DNA from: Bacillota bacterium
GTDB lineage: Bacteria; Bacillota; Desulfitobacteriia; Desulfitobacteriales; JAJXUE01
Length of the DNA: 57,622 nt
NCBI GenBank assembly: GCA_021811155.1
Contig: JAJZPO010000007.1
Span: 1-57,622 of the forward strand
Reading direction: 5' to 3'
Shown here piece by piece: positions 17,533 to 26,464 of the stretch (position 1 is its first letter; each line of letters begins with the position of its first letter). A model generated the notes under the pieces. The model was not told where the DNA came from. It worked only from the letters and a program-made list of their open reading frames with translations, and searched no databases. A program made the translations under genes and the position numbers.

Positions 17533-18731
17533 TGTGGGATGGGATCATTATCGGCGGCGGTTTGGCAGGGCTCGTCGCAGGAATCCGGGCTCAGGAACGG
17601 GGAAAGCAAGTCCTCTTAATTTCCGAGGGCGCCGGAAGCCTGACCTTTGCTGCCGGAGTGTTGGATTTCGGCCGGATGGAAGAGCTGCAAGCGCAGGAAA
17701 ATCACCCCTATGCTCTTTTAGGGGAACAGGCCGTACGGGATGCTTTCCGCTACCTTATTGGGCTGTGTCCCGTCTATCATGGAGAATGGGGCCGTCCCCA
17801 GGCCGTATTGACTCCTCTGGGGATGCTGCGGCAAGCAGACTTGGTCCCGTTTAGGCTGGATGCGTCTCCCTTGGCTGGCGCTCGAGAGATCATCCTGATG
17901 GCTCCGGAGGGTCTAAAGGACTTTTTTCCGGAGGTGGTCAAGACCAACCTGCAAAAGCAGTTTCCTGGCGCTGCTGTCCGGTTACAGAGGCTTCGAGTTG
18001 AGGAATTTACGAATTGGCACCGGGTGGGAAAGCCTGTTCCGGCTACGGTGTATGCTAAGTTTTGGTGCACGCGGCAGGGTGCGCTGACCTTGCAAAACCT
18101 GCTCCAAGAGACCGCGCTGGAGGTTCGTTCCGGCCTGAACCCGGTGATGGTCATTCCGGGCTTGAGTTCCGCGTTTTGTCCTGGGTTGGCGCAGACGCTG
18201 GACAAGGCGCCATGGCCTGTCGTCGAGGTAACGTCTTTCCCACCGTCACCGGCAGGCCAGGGGCTGTACGAGACTTTAAAGGAGGAGTTCAGGGCGCTTG
18301 GGGGGGAACTGCTCATCGGCAGCGGTGTGGGGCGCGTTGAAATAGAATCCCAGGCAGTGCGGCGTGTCATAGTCAAGAGCCGGGGCAAAGAGACGGCCTT
18401 TGCGGCCAGAGCTTTTGTGTTGGCGACCGGAGGGCTTTTTGGCCGGGGCATCACGGTGAGCCCGACAGAAGTGCGTGAAGCTGTGTTCGGGCTGCCGCTG
18501 TATGTTCCGGCAGAATGGAGCGGCAGCGCCTTTCTGGGAGAACAGCCTTATGCCCGTACGGGAATTGCGGTCGATGACCGGTTGCGCCCGCGCCATCCAA
18601 TCAGTCGGGAACTTCTGTTGACGAATGTTCATGTGGCAGGGCGGATGCTGGCGCATTGGGATCCTTGGTTGGAGCGCTGCGGTGGCGGAGTGTCCCTGGC
18701 TTCGGGCTTCTTGGCGGGGGAACTCTTGTGA
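17529..18731 (+). CDS. glpB: Anaerobic glycerol-3-phosphate dehydrogenase, subunit B
   Basis: Second flavoprotein subunit, 400 residues, with WDGIIIGGGLAGLVAGI at the N-terminus, VLATGGLFGRGI near residue 300 and the C-terminal flavin motif VAGRMLAHWDP followed by a GGGVSLASG helix. The start overlaps the glpA stop. GlpB bridges electron flow from GlpA to the iron-sulfur subunit GlpC. Some organisms lack GlpB, so its presence here indicates the complete E. coli-type anaerobic complex. Confidence 0.93.
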   Translation: MMWDGIIIGGGLAGLVAGIRAQERGKQVLLISEGAGSLTFAAGVLDFGRMEELQAQENHPYALLGEQAVRDAFRYLIGLCPVYHGEWGRPQAVLTPLGMLRQADLVPFRLDASPLAGAREIILMAPEGLKDFFPEVVKTNLQKQFPGAAVRLQRLRVEEFTNWHRVGKPVPATVYAKFWCTRQGALTLQNLLQETALEVRSGLNPVMVIPGLSSAFCPGLAQTLDKAPWPVVEVTSFPPSPAGQGLYETLKEEFRALGGELLIGSGVGRVEIESQAVRRVIVKSRGKETAFAARAFVLATGGLFGRGITVSPTEVREAVFGLPLYVPAEWSGSAFLGEQPYARTGIAVDDRLRPRHPISRELLLTNVHVAGRMLAHWDPWLERCGGGVSLASGFLAGELL

Positions 18732-18786
18732 AGCGTACATTTCAAGGTGGAATTGGGTAGACTTAGAAAGGAAAGAAAGCAGGCGA

Positions 18787-20082
18787 ATGATGGAGGATCA
18801 AGGGAAACGCGTGAAAGGCTTAGACCCGGCGAGGGCAGAGAATTTGGACGCCTGCATCAAGTGCGGCGCCTGTACGGCCCAATGTCCGGTCACAGCGGTT
18901 TATCCGCTTTTTCCAGGTCCCAAGAGCATGGGGCCGGATGCTGAACGGCTGCGTTTGGCAGGCGTGGCTTTGACTCCGGATTGCCTCAGCTACTGTACCA
19001 ACTGCAAGACCTGTGAAGTGACCTGCCCCTCCGGAGTGAGGGTCACGGAGATGCTGCTGCGGGCCCGGGAGCAGGAAAAAGAAGCTAAAACGCGCTTAAC
19101 CGGCCGCCGGAGGAACGTTAGGGATTACATCTTAGGCCGCGCCGAGCATCTCGGGCGGTTGGGAACGGTTTGGCCGGCTTTAACCAATGCGGTACTCAGG
19201 CGAAAAACAACGCGGCGGCTGTTGGAAAAATCCATCGGGCTCAGCGCCCGGGCGCCTCTGCCGCTTTACAGCCAAAAGTTCAGGCACAGGGACAAGTCGT
19301 CCCCGCTGCGCGAACTTCTGCGGGGGGATGGAATACCTGATCCGGCAGCGCGCATTGTTTACTTTCCGGGCTGTTTTATTACGTATAACGATGCGGCCAC
19401 CGGACAGGCGGTCGTCAAGGTCTTGGAACACAATGGCTTCGAGGTAATAGTACCTGAATTTCACTGCTGCGGCGTACCTCTGACAACGAATGGCCATTTC
19501 CGGGAAGCGGTGGCCAACGCCGTACACAACTTGGCGTTGCTGCAGCCCTACCTGGAAGAGGGAATACCGGTCATTGCCTCTTGTACAAGCTGCGGCCTGG
19601 CGTTAAAAGATGACTACCCGCGCGTGGCTGCTCCCGGAGCGGAGCGTGTCGGCGCGCAAACCTATGATTTTTTCGAGTTTCTTTGGGAATTGCACAACCG
19701 GGGGGACCTGCGGGAAGATTTTCAGGCAGTGCCTGTTTCTCTGGCTTATCATGCTCCCTGTCACTTAAAGGCCCAGGGAATTGGTACGCCTGCGGTGCGT
19801 ATTCTGCGACTGATACCCGGGGTCAAGGTCCTGGAACTTGACGCGGGCTGCTGCGGCTTGTCCGGGAGCTTTGGTTTCAAGGAAGAGAAATATAACTTGG
19901 CGCAGCAGATCGGCAGCTCGTTATTCAGCCGCGTACAAACAGGGATGGAAGAGAAAAAATTTCAAGGGGTAGTAACGGAATGCGGCGGCTGCCAAATCCA
20001 GATTGCACACGGTTCCGGGGCGGAGACCGTAAATCCGGTCTGGCTCCTGGCAGAGGCTTACGGCCTGAAGGGAAAATCTTAA
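18787..20082 (+). CDS. glpC: Anaerobic glycerol-3-phosphate dehydrogenase, subunit C
   Basis: Iron-sulfur anchor subunit, 431 residues. Two [4Fe-4S] motifs are visible: CIKCGACTAQCPV (about residue 23) and CTNCKTCEVTCPSG (about residue 73). Two CCG domains follow, with HCCGVPL and GCCGLSGSFG, and a final CGGCQIQI. It transfers electrons to menaquinone or another membrane acceptor. The frame is open into glpB, but ATG codons at 18787 and 18790, after AGG and an earlier AGGAAAG, give a protein that starts just before the first cluster. It is 55 bp after glpB. Confidence 0.93.
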   Translation: MMEDQGKRVKGLDPARAENLDACIKCGACTAQCPVTAVYPLFPGPKSMGPDAERLRLAGVALTPDCLSYCTNCKTCEVTCPSGVRVTEMLLRAREQEKEAKTRLTGRRRNVRDYILGRAEHLGRLGTVWPALTNAVLRRKTTRRLLEKSIGLSARAPLPLYSQKFRHRDKSSPLRELLRGDGIPDPAARIVYFPGCFITYNDAATGQAVVKVLEHNGFEVIVPEFHCCGVPLTTNGHFREAVANAVHNLALLQPYLEEGIPVIASCTSCGLALKDDYPRVAAPGAERVGAQTYDFFEFLWELHNRGDLREDFQAVPVSLAYHAPCHLKAQGIGTPAVRILRLIPGVKVLELDAGCCGLSGSFGFKEEKYNLAQQIGSSLFSRVQTGMEEKKFQGVVTECGGCQIQIAHGSGAETVNPVWLLAEAYGLKGKS

Positions 20083-20272
20083 GAGAGTGTTGAAGAATGA
20101 CCCAAAACGGAGGCCGCTAAAAACTACGTGATAAAAATTACAAAAACTTTACATTGGATTTATGCTGGCTTTACTGAATACAGCTAAAATTACTCGAGTG
20201 GAGACAGACTCGCCATCCTGGAGAAGAGGAGTCAGAAGGAAACGGATGGAAGTTTTCGGACACCGGGGAGCC

Positions 20273-20309
20273 GCCGGAAGCGTTGCGGACCACCCGCAAC
20301 GCTTCCGGC
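20273..20309 (+). repeat. Perfect 16-bp hairpin in the ugp leader
   Basis: GCCGGAAGCGTTGCGG (20273-20288) and its exact complement (20294-20309) enclose a 5-nt loop. No T-run follows, so it is not a standard terminator. It lies 41 bp before the GTG of the first permease and may stabilise or regulate the ugp message, or hold an operator. The rest of the 267-bp glpC-ugpA gap shows no gene. Confidence 0.7.
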
Positions 20310-20349
20310 AGCAAAGTCCTGCGACTTTTGGAAGAGGGGAGTTAATTCG

Positions 20350-21237
20350 GTGCAGCGAGGCAAAAAGTTAAAGCAATTACTGTATGCGCTTTTGTATTTG
20401 AGTCCGTCCTTGCTTATATTTATCGTCTTCATCTTTTATCCCATGCTTAAGACGGTTTATTTAAGCTTTTACCTGACGAATCCCCACGGGGATCCGGTCG
20501 TATGGAAGGGGATTCTGAACTATGGTACCCTGCTGAGTTCGGAAGTTTTCCGGAAGAGCCTTTTCAGCAGTCTTCTGTTTGTGCTCTATACCGTTCCGGG
20601 GACGATCCTCATTGCTCTGGCTCTGGCGCTGCTCGCCAACGCCCGGCTGCGAGGAATAGCCGTTTTCCGGACACTTTACTCTGCCACGATCGGAGTATCA
20701 GTGGCTTCAGCGGCCACGATCTGGATGTTTCTATTTGCCCCGGGCAACAATGGCATGTTCAATTACCTGCTGACACTACTAGGAGGACCAAAAGTTGGCT
20801 GGTTGGTAACGACGCAGACAGCGCTGCCCGCCCTCTCTTTGATGAGTATATGGATGGGGTTGGGATTCAACTTCATTGTTTTATTGGGTGGCTTACAGAG
20901 CTTGCCCGAAGACATCTTCGAGAGCGCGCGCATAGACGGGGCAGGCTGGTGGAAGCAATTACAGCATATTACATTTCCTCTCCTTTCTCCCACTCTCTTT
21001 TTTGTCCTGGTGGTCGATACGATCAATACCTTTCAGTCTTTCGGGCAATTCAATATTCTGACGCAGGGCGGTCCTGATAACGCCACGAACGTCATTGTTT
21101 ACTCAATTTACCGCGAGGCTTTCTTTAACTCCCGTTTCGGTCCGGCAAGTGCGCAAGCGGTGATCCTGTTTGTGATTATTCTTGCCTTGACCCTGATCCA
21201 GTTTGGCGTGGTGGAGAGGAAGGTGCACTATCAGTGA
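20350..21237 (+). CDS. ugpA: Glycerol-3-phosphate-type ABC transporter permease UgpA
   Basis: MalF-type permease, 295 residues, with six predicted membrane helices and the EAA coupling loop DIFESARIDGAGWWKQLQHI near residue 190. The GTG start at 20350 follows AGGGGAG. The family includes UgpA and sugar permeases; linkage to glpABC supports glycerol-3-phosphate or a glycerophosphodiester. Its stop overlaps the next gene's start (GTGA). Confidence 0.85.
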   Translation: MQRGKKLKQLLYALLYLSPSLLIFIVFIFYPMLKTVYLSFYLTNPHGDPVVWKGILNYGTLLSSEVFRKSLFSSLLFVLYTVPGTILIALALALLANARLRGIAVFRTLYSATIGVSVASAATIWMFLFAPGNNGMFNYLLTLLGGPKVGWLVTTQTALPALSLMSIWMGLGFNFIVLLGGLQSLPEDIFESARIDGAGWWKQLQHITFPLLSPTLFFVLVVDTINTFQSFGQFNILTQGGPDNATNVIVYSIYREAFFNSRFGPASAQAVILFVIILALTLIQFGVVERKVHYQ

Positions 21238-22070
21238 GAACGGGTTTGATGAAGAAGCGGCTGACCCAGACGCTGCAATATGTTCTGCTTACGGCGGGCG
21301 CCCTGGCGGTTGTCTATCCAATTCTGTTTGCGATAGGGATAAGTCTGATGGATGCGGGCGAGGCTTCCGGTTATCCACCCCATGTGATCCCCCATCATGT
21401 TCAGTTTTCAGCATTTCCGGCTGCCCTGGAGACAGCTCCTTTAGCACGGTTTATGATTAACAGTTTCGTGGTTTCGCTGATCGTCACAATCGCACAGCTG
21501 ATCACTGCGAGTTTGGCGGCTTATGCCTTTGCCTTTCTGGAGTTTCCGTTTAAGAGGACTATTTTTCTCATCTTCCTGTCCACGCTGATGATTCCGGGAG
21601 AGTCCACACTCATTCCTAACTACTTAACCATGCGCTCTTTGGGCTGGATTGATACCTACCAGGGTTTGACCGTGCCTTTCATGGCGACCGCCTTCGGGAC
21701 TTTCCTCTTACGGCAGTACTTTCTGACACTCCCCAAACAATTATTTGACGCGGCCAGGATAGACGGGTGCGGGCCGTTCCGCTTCTTTCGCTCTATTGTG
21801 CTGCCCATGGCTCGTCCCGCTTTGGGGACCTTAGGGGTTTATGCTTTCATAACAACCTGGAACCAGTATCTCTGGCCCTTGTTGATGACCAACTCGACAA
21901 GCATGCGCACGGTACAGATCGGGATTGGGATGCTGCAGTTTCAGGATGCCACGACCTGGAACGTGGTCATGGCTGGGGTGGTGGTCATTCTGCTGCCTTC
22001 TCTCTTGACCATTGTTCTGGGACAGAAACAATTAATCAAAGGATTGACATCAGGGGCGGTGAAGGGTTAA
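21234..22070 (+). CDS. ugpE: Glycerol-3-phosphate-type ABC transporter permease UgpE
   Basis: MalG-type permease, 278 residues, with six hydrophobic segments and the EAA loop QLFDAARIDGCGPFRFFRSI near residue 175, plus a TTWNQYLWPLL segment typical of the family. The GTG at 21234 overlaps the ugpA stop; an ATG at 21249 is an alternative without its own RBS. It pairs with UgpA as the membrane pore. Confidence 0.85.
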   Translation: MRTGLMKKRLTQTLQYVLLTAGALAVVYPILFAIGISLMDAGEASGYPPHVIPHHVQFSAFPAALETAPLARFMINSFVVSLIVTIAQLITASLAAYAFAFLEFPFKRTIFLIFLSTLMIPGESTLIPNYLTMRSLGWIDTYQGLTVPFMATAFGTFLLRQYFLTLPKQLFDAARIDGCGPFRFFRSIVLPMARPALGTLGVYAFITTWNQYLWPLLMTNSTSMRTVQIGIGMLQFQDATTWNVVMAGVVVILLPSLLTIVLGQKQLIKGLTSGAVKG

Positions 22071-22190
22071 GTCTCACTCAAGCTCCGAATACGGCTGCGG
22101 GCAGAAGGCACGACGAGGGGGTGATTTAACCAGGCAAAATTCCGGCCCGAGACTCAATAACGCAAAACCTCAATGAAAGAAGGAGTATCA

Positions 22191-23549
22191 ATGCTGGTAA
22201 AAAAGCGTATGTTTTCAAAGGTTCTCGTGATTCTTTTGGTCCTGGGCTTACTCGTCACGGGCTGCGGCACTGCCACGAATGACGGCGCGAAACAGGGGGC
22301 TTCCGGTCCGGTGACCGTCACCTTCTGGCATTCCATGGGAGGACAACCGGCCAAGACACTGACAGCCATGGTGGAGAAGTTTAATTCAACACATACCAAC
22401 ATCCAGCTTAAGCTTGTTTATCAAGGCAGCTACGATGATGCCTTTAATAAGCTGAAGGCCTCTCCGGATCAAGGGCCCGACCTCTTTCAAGTGTATGATA
22501 TCGGAACCCGCTACATGATCGATGCCGGACTGGCGGCTCCCATGCAGGACTTTATCGACCGGGACAAATTTGACCTGAGCCAAATCGAGCCCCATGTTGT
22601 GAATTATTACAAAGTCGGAGATAAACTGTATTCCATGCCCTTCAATTCTTCCATGCCTGTTCTTTACTATAATAAAGACCTGTTTAAGGCGGCCGGGCTG
22701 AATCCGGATCAACCGCCGCGCACCTTTGACGAGGTTGAGAAAGCGGCTAAAGCGCTCACCAAGAAAGTTGGAGATAAGACCGTCTACGGCTTTTCACAGG
22801 CCATTTATGGCTGGTTTTTTGAGCAGTACATGGCTCGCAACGGAGCGCTTTATGTGAATAACGGCAACGGCCGCGATGCAGCGGCGACGGAAGCCCTGGT
22901 CAATTCACCCACCGGTGCCGAGATTTTGACTTGGTGGAAAAAATTAATCGCTGAAGGCTATGCGACTAATCTTGGACGGAAGACGGCGGATACACAAAAT
23001 GCTTTTGGCGCACAGCAGATCGCGATGACCATCGATTCCAGTGGAATCCTGCCGAATTTGACCACCGCTGCCGCCGGGAAATTTCAGATTGGGATCGCTC
23101 CACTTCCGCGAGGGAATAATGATGCGAACAGCGGCCCGGTTATCGGAGGCGGTTCTCTCTGGATCCTGAAGAATAAGCCGAAAGCTCAACAGGAGGCTGC
23201 CTGGAAAGTCGTCAAGTGGTTCATGGAGCCGGCACAAGTCGCGGCCTGGACGGTCGGCACAGGCTACCTGCCCATCAATAAATCGGCTGTGGATCAAGCA
23301 GCATATAAAGACTTCATCAAGAAATATCCTGCTTACCAGGCAGTGCTCGACCAGCTTCATAACACTCCGGAAAATCGCGTGACTCAAGGTGGCAGGATCG
23401 GGGTATTTACTCAGGCCCGGGCGACTATCGAAAATGCCATGGAGCAAGTGGTGTTAAACAAGGCGACCCCGCAGGCTGCTTTGGATGGCGCAGCGAAGAA
23501 AATCACGGAGTCCATTCAGGAGTACAACCAAACCATGGGAATTAAGTGA
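22191..23549 (+). CDS. ugpB: Extracellular solute-binding lipoprotein UgpB-like
   Basis: Substrate-binding protein, 452 residues, with a lipoprotein signal (basic MLVKKRMFSK, hydrophobic stretch, lipobox LLVTGC with Cys about residue 24). The mature part shows VTFWHSMGGQ, GPDLFQVYDIGTRYM and GGGSLWILKNKP, close to glycerol-3-phosphate binding proteins. The ATG at 22191 has AAGGAG 5 nt upstream; an earlier in-frame ATG at 22173 lacks one. It captures the substrate outside the membrane. No ABC ATPase gene follows: the next gene is on the other strand after a hairpin. Confidence 0.88.
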   Translation: MLVKKRMFSKVLVILLVLGLLVTGCGTATNDGAKQGASGPVTVTFWHSMGGQPAKTLTAMVEKFNSTHTNIQLKLVYQGSYDDAFNKLKASPDQGPDLFQVYDIGTRYMIDAGLAAPMQDFIDRDKFDLSQIEPHVVNYYKVGDKLYSMPFNSSMPVLYYNKDLFKAAGLNPDQPPRTFDEVEKAAKALTKKVGDKTVYGFSQAIYGWFFEQYMARNGALYVNNGNGRDAAATEALVNSPTGAEILTWWKKLIAEGYATNLGRKTADTQNAFGAQQIAMTIDSSGILPNLTTAAAGKFQIGIAPLPRGNNDANSGPVIGGGSLWILKNKPKAQQEAAWKVVKWFMEPAQVAAWTVGTGYLPINKSAVDQAAYKDFIKKYPAYQAVLDQLHNTPENRVTQGGRIGVFTQARATIENAMEQVVLNKATPQAALDGAAKKITESIQEYNQTMGIK

Positions 23550-23583
23550 TCCAGCTCAAAAAGTTTAAGCGATGAACAAGAAC

Positions 23584-23625
23584 GCGAAGAACCTATCATA
23601 GCTTCTGCTCTGATAGGTTCTTCGC
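23584..23625. terminator. Strong hairpin between ugpB and gntR
   Basis: Perfect 15-bp stem (23584-23598 with 23611-23625) with a 12-nt loop, between convergent genes. A T-run is weak on both sides, but position and stability suit a bidirectional terminator. Confidence 0.65.
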
Positions 23626-23708
23626 AGTGTAACGGACAAAATCTTTCTCTTAGCCGATGACCAGCGCCTGAATCCCCGCGGCATTCGAGACAGGAGTTGC
23701 CTACCCTT

Positions 23709-24443
23709 TCACTCTCGCCGGCGTACAACATGGAACACGAAGAAGTCGGACCGGAAGAAGAGGCGGGAATAGAGTATGGGTTCGTCTTGCTTGTCAAAAT
23801 GGACCTGATCCATTAACAGCAAGGGGCTGGCGGCGGAAACAGCCAGTTTGCCCGCCAGTTCCTTGCCCGCCACAATTGGCCGGATATCCGCAGACGCATA
23901 GGCAATGTGGATTCCTTTCAGTTCTTCCAGGTAACTGAAAACGGACTGCTTTAATTCCTCTCTGCCGATATGCCCAACCTTGGGGGCAAAAACGTCGATA
24001 CAGTAAACCGCCGGTACCCCGTCAGCCGTGCGCACCCGGCGCAGGTGGCTGACCTCAGTTCCTGCTTTAACACCAAGTTTCTCAGCTTCCCAGGTGTCGG
24101 CAGCTGATATTCTGAACTCCATGTCAGTTGTGCCCGGGGTCATGCCCAATTGCAAAATGGCATCGCTGACGCGGAAGAGAACTTCCAAACCCGGCTTTAC
24201 CTTCGGACCGGACTCCCCGTGGACAAAAGTTCCCAGACCCTGCTTCTTCTCAACTATGCCTTCCGACTCCAAAACCCGTAAAGCCTCGCGCAGGGTATTG
24301 CGGCTGACACCCAGTTCTGCCGCTAACTTCTCCTCGTTGGGCAGCCGGCTGCCGGCTAAATACTTGCCGCGCCTGATTTCGTCCAGCAATTCCAGCCGGA
24401 CAAGATCAGCCAGGGATTTTCCGTTTTGGTGAATCCTTCCCAT
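23709..24443 (-). CDS. GntR/HutC-family transcriptional regulator
   Basis: A 244-residue repressor. Residues 8-75 are a winged helix with AGSRLPNEEKLAAELGVSRNTLREAL and KQGLGTFVHG; residues 95-240 are a UTRA ligand-binding domain. HutC members sense small metabolites and usually act on nearby transport genes. It begins 21 bp after the nupQ stop, so it is the last gene of the nucleoside-transporter operon and is probably autoregulated. A palindrome at the bmpA promoter is its likely operator. Confidence 0.88.
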   Translation of the reverse strand: MGRIHQNGKSLADLVRLELLDEIRRGKYLAGSRLPNEEKLAAELGVSRNTLREALRVLESEGIVEKKQGLGTFVHGESGPKVKPGLEVLFRVSDAILQLGMTPGTTDMEFRISAADTWEAEKLGVKAGTEVSHLRRVRTADGVPAVYCIDVFAPKVGHIGREELKQSVFSYLEELKGIHIAYASADIRPIVAGKELAGKLAVSAASPLLLMDQVHFDKQDEPILYSRLFFRSDFFVFHVVRRRE

Positions 24444-24464
24444 TAGTCTGGTAAACCCCCTCTC

Positions 24465-25394
24465 TTACTTGTTGGGTTCATAGGGGATTCCGTCCGCTGC
24501 CGGCTCGGTGCTGCGTCCCACCAGACCTACTAGAGCCAGAATCGTCAGCGCATAGGGCAGCATCTGAATGATATTGGTGGAGATATTGCCTGTGCCCTGA
24601 AGATACATGCTTAGTGCTGTTGAAAAGCCGAACAGTAGAGCTGCGCCCAGGGAGCCGAATGGTGTCCACTTCCCGAAGATCATAGCCGCTAAGGCGATAT
24701 AACCGCGTCCGCTGCTCATGTTGGGTTCGAAGCTGTTGAGCAAGCCGAGCGAAAGATAAACTCCGCCTAAACTGGAGAGCATGCCGCCAATTATTACGCC
24801 CAGATAACGCATATTCCAGACATTGATCCCGGCCGTGTCCGCTGCCTGCGGATTTTCGCCGACAGCGCGCAGCCGAAGGCCCAGATTGGTGTGAAACAGG
24901 AAGTAATGGCTGGCTATCACGGCAAGCAGCATGATATACACAACAACATTCTGTTGACCAAGGACCGGGCCGATAAACGGAACCTGGCTGAGACCGGGAA
25001 TGTGAATGTTCGGCAAGTGCGGAGTGGATGTTGGCGTACCGCCATAGCCAAAAATCATGTTGAGCAGAAAAGTGGTCAAACCTGCGGCAAAAATATTAAC
25101 ACCCATGCCGACGACAACCTGGTCCGCCCCAATGCTTACGGTAACCCAGGCAAATATAAGGGACATTACGGCTCCCATGATTATGCCGCCCAGCATGCCC
25201 AGCCAGGCGCTGTGCGTGAGGCAGGCAGCATATACCCCGAAAAAGGCGCCAATGAGCATGATTCCTTCCATGGCGATATTTACCACGCCACTGCGTTCAG
25301 AAAATGTTCCGCCCAAAGCCGGAAGGGCCAGCGGAGTGGCCATAGCCAGCGTAGCGGCCCAAAGTTCCGGTTGGGCCAGAATATGCCAAAACAT
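24465..25394 (-). CDS. nupQ: Nucleoside ABC transporter permease (NupQ/YufQ type)
   Basis: BPD-transport type 2 permease, 309 residues, with about eight hydrophobic helices and ALPALGGTFSERSGVVNIAMEG near the N-terminus, the family hallmark, and LGLRLRAVGENPQAADTAGI near residue 170. It pairs with NupP. In B. subtilis and Lactococcus such systems import nucleosides. It is one base after the nupP stop region in a compact operon. Confidence 0.9.
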   Translation of the reverse strand: MFWHILAQPELWAATLAMATPLALPALGGTFSERSGVVNIAMEGIMLIGAFFGVYAACLTHSAWLGMLGGIIMGAVMSLIFAWVTVSIGADQVVVGMGVNIFAAGLTTFLLNMIFGYGGTPTSTPHLPNIHIPGLSQVPFIGPVLGQQNVVVYIMLLAVIASHYFLFHTNLGLRLRAVGENPQAADTAGINVWNMRYLGVIIGGMLSSLGGVYLSLGLLNSFEPNMSSGRGYIALAAMIFGKWTPFGSLGAALLFGFSTALSMYLQGTGNISTNIIQMLPYALTILALVGLVGRSTEPAADGIPYEPNK

Positions 25395-25395
25395 C

Positions 25396-26460
25396 TTATT
25401 GGGCCCCCCTCTCTGTAGCTAAGTCCAGGTGTTTACGCCACTTTTTCCGGATGACCGGCATTATTTTTTTCGCGGCAAGCAAAAAGATGATGATGCCGGA
25501 TATTACATCTGTCAGCTGCGCCGGAACGCCGGAAACCAACTGCATTGATTGTCCGCCCGTGGCAAGAGCCGCAAAGAAGAGAGCGGAGAGAATTATGCCA
25601 AACGGATTATTATTCGCCAGCAAAGCTACGACAATCGCTGTAAAACCATAGCCGGAAGTGAAGCTGTCATAAAGCCGCTGCTGCACACCCAGCATCTGTA
25701 CCGCCCCGGCCAGCCCGGCCAGAGTGCCGCTGATAAAGAGCGCCAGAACCATATACAAGGGAACGTTGATCCCGGCGTATTTGGCGCCCCGGGTATTGGA
25801 ACCCACAGCCCGCAGCCGGAAGCCAAGCGTTGTTTTGAACAAAAGCCAATAAACAACAAGCACCGCTGCCAGAGCGATAAAGAGTCCCCAAGACAATTGC
25901 GTTCGTTCGATAAGTTTGGGAATCATGGCGGAATTCTGGATTACCGGTGATTGCGGCGTGAAACCCTTTTCCATCATCGGACCGTTTTCAACCATATATT
26001 TATTGAGGAAAATGGCTATATAGCTCATCATCATTGTGGTGATGACTACATGAGCCCCAAACAAAGCCTTGGCCAAACCGGGGATAATTCCCGCCCATAA
26101 ACCGGCAGCAACCGTGGCCAGGACTATTGCCAGGGCAATATGGAGCACCGGCGGTAATCCTTTTACCGAGTAGCCAACCCAAACCGCTGCCATACTGCCA
26201 ATCCAATACTGACCCTCAGCCCCGATGTTAAACTGGCCGGCTTTAAAACCGACTGCTACACCTAAGCCTGAGAGAATCAGAGGAATAGCGCTGGCAATCG
26301 TATTGGACAGGTTATAGGTGGAACCGAAAGCTCCGGAAAAAAGGGCTGCGTAAGCCTGCAAAGGGTTGTGCCCTGTTGCCAGCATTACCATCATGCCTAT
26401 GATTATGGCAATAATAATCGATACTAAAGGAGTTAGCAACCCTTCTAAAACCCTGCGCAT
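25396..26460 (-). CDS. nupP: Nucleoside ABC transporter permease (NupP/YufP type)
   Basis: Permease of 354 residues, with membrane helices and the conserved GVAVGFKAGQFNIGAEGQYWIG segment and LGFRLRAVGSNTRGAKYAGI (about residue 215). GGAGGG lies 8 nt before the ATG. It forms the heterodimeric channel with NupQ, powered by NupO. Confidence 0.9.
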   Translation of the reverse strand: MRRVLEGLLTPLVSIIIAIIIGMMVMLATGHNPLQAYAALFSGAFGSTYNLSNTIASAIPLILSGLGVAVGFKAGQFNIGAEGQYWIGSMAAVWVGYSVKGLPPVLHIALAIVLATVAAGLWAGIIPGLAKALFGAHVVITTMMMSYIAIFLNKYMVENGPMMEKGFTPQSPVIQNSAMIPKLIERTQLSWGLFIALAAVLVVYWLLFKTTLGFRLRAVGSNTRGAKYAGINVPLYMVLALFISGTLAGLAGAVQMLGVQQRLYDSFTSGYGFTAIVVALLANNNPFGIILSALFFAALATGGQSMQLVSGVPAQLTDVISGIIIFLLAAKKIMPVIRKKWRKHLDLATERGAQ

Positions 26461-26464
26461 AATA

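Noticed and set aside
20083-20272. A sigma-A promoter for ugpA (TTTACA with a T-rich -10).
   Set aside because: The -10 candidates are poor; the ugp genes may simply be read from the glp promoter.
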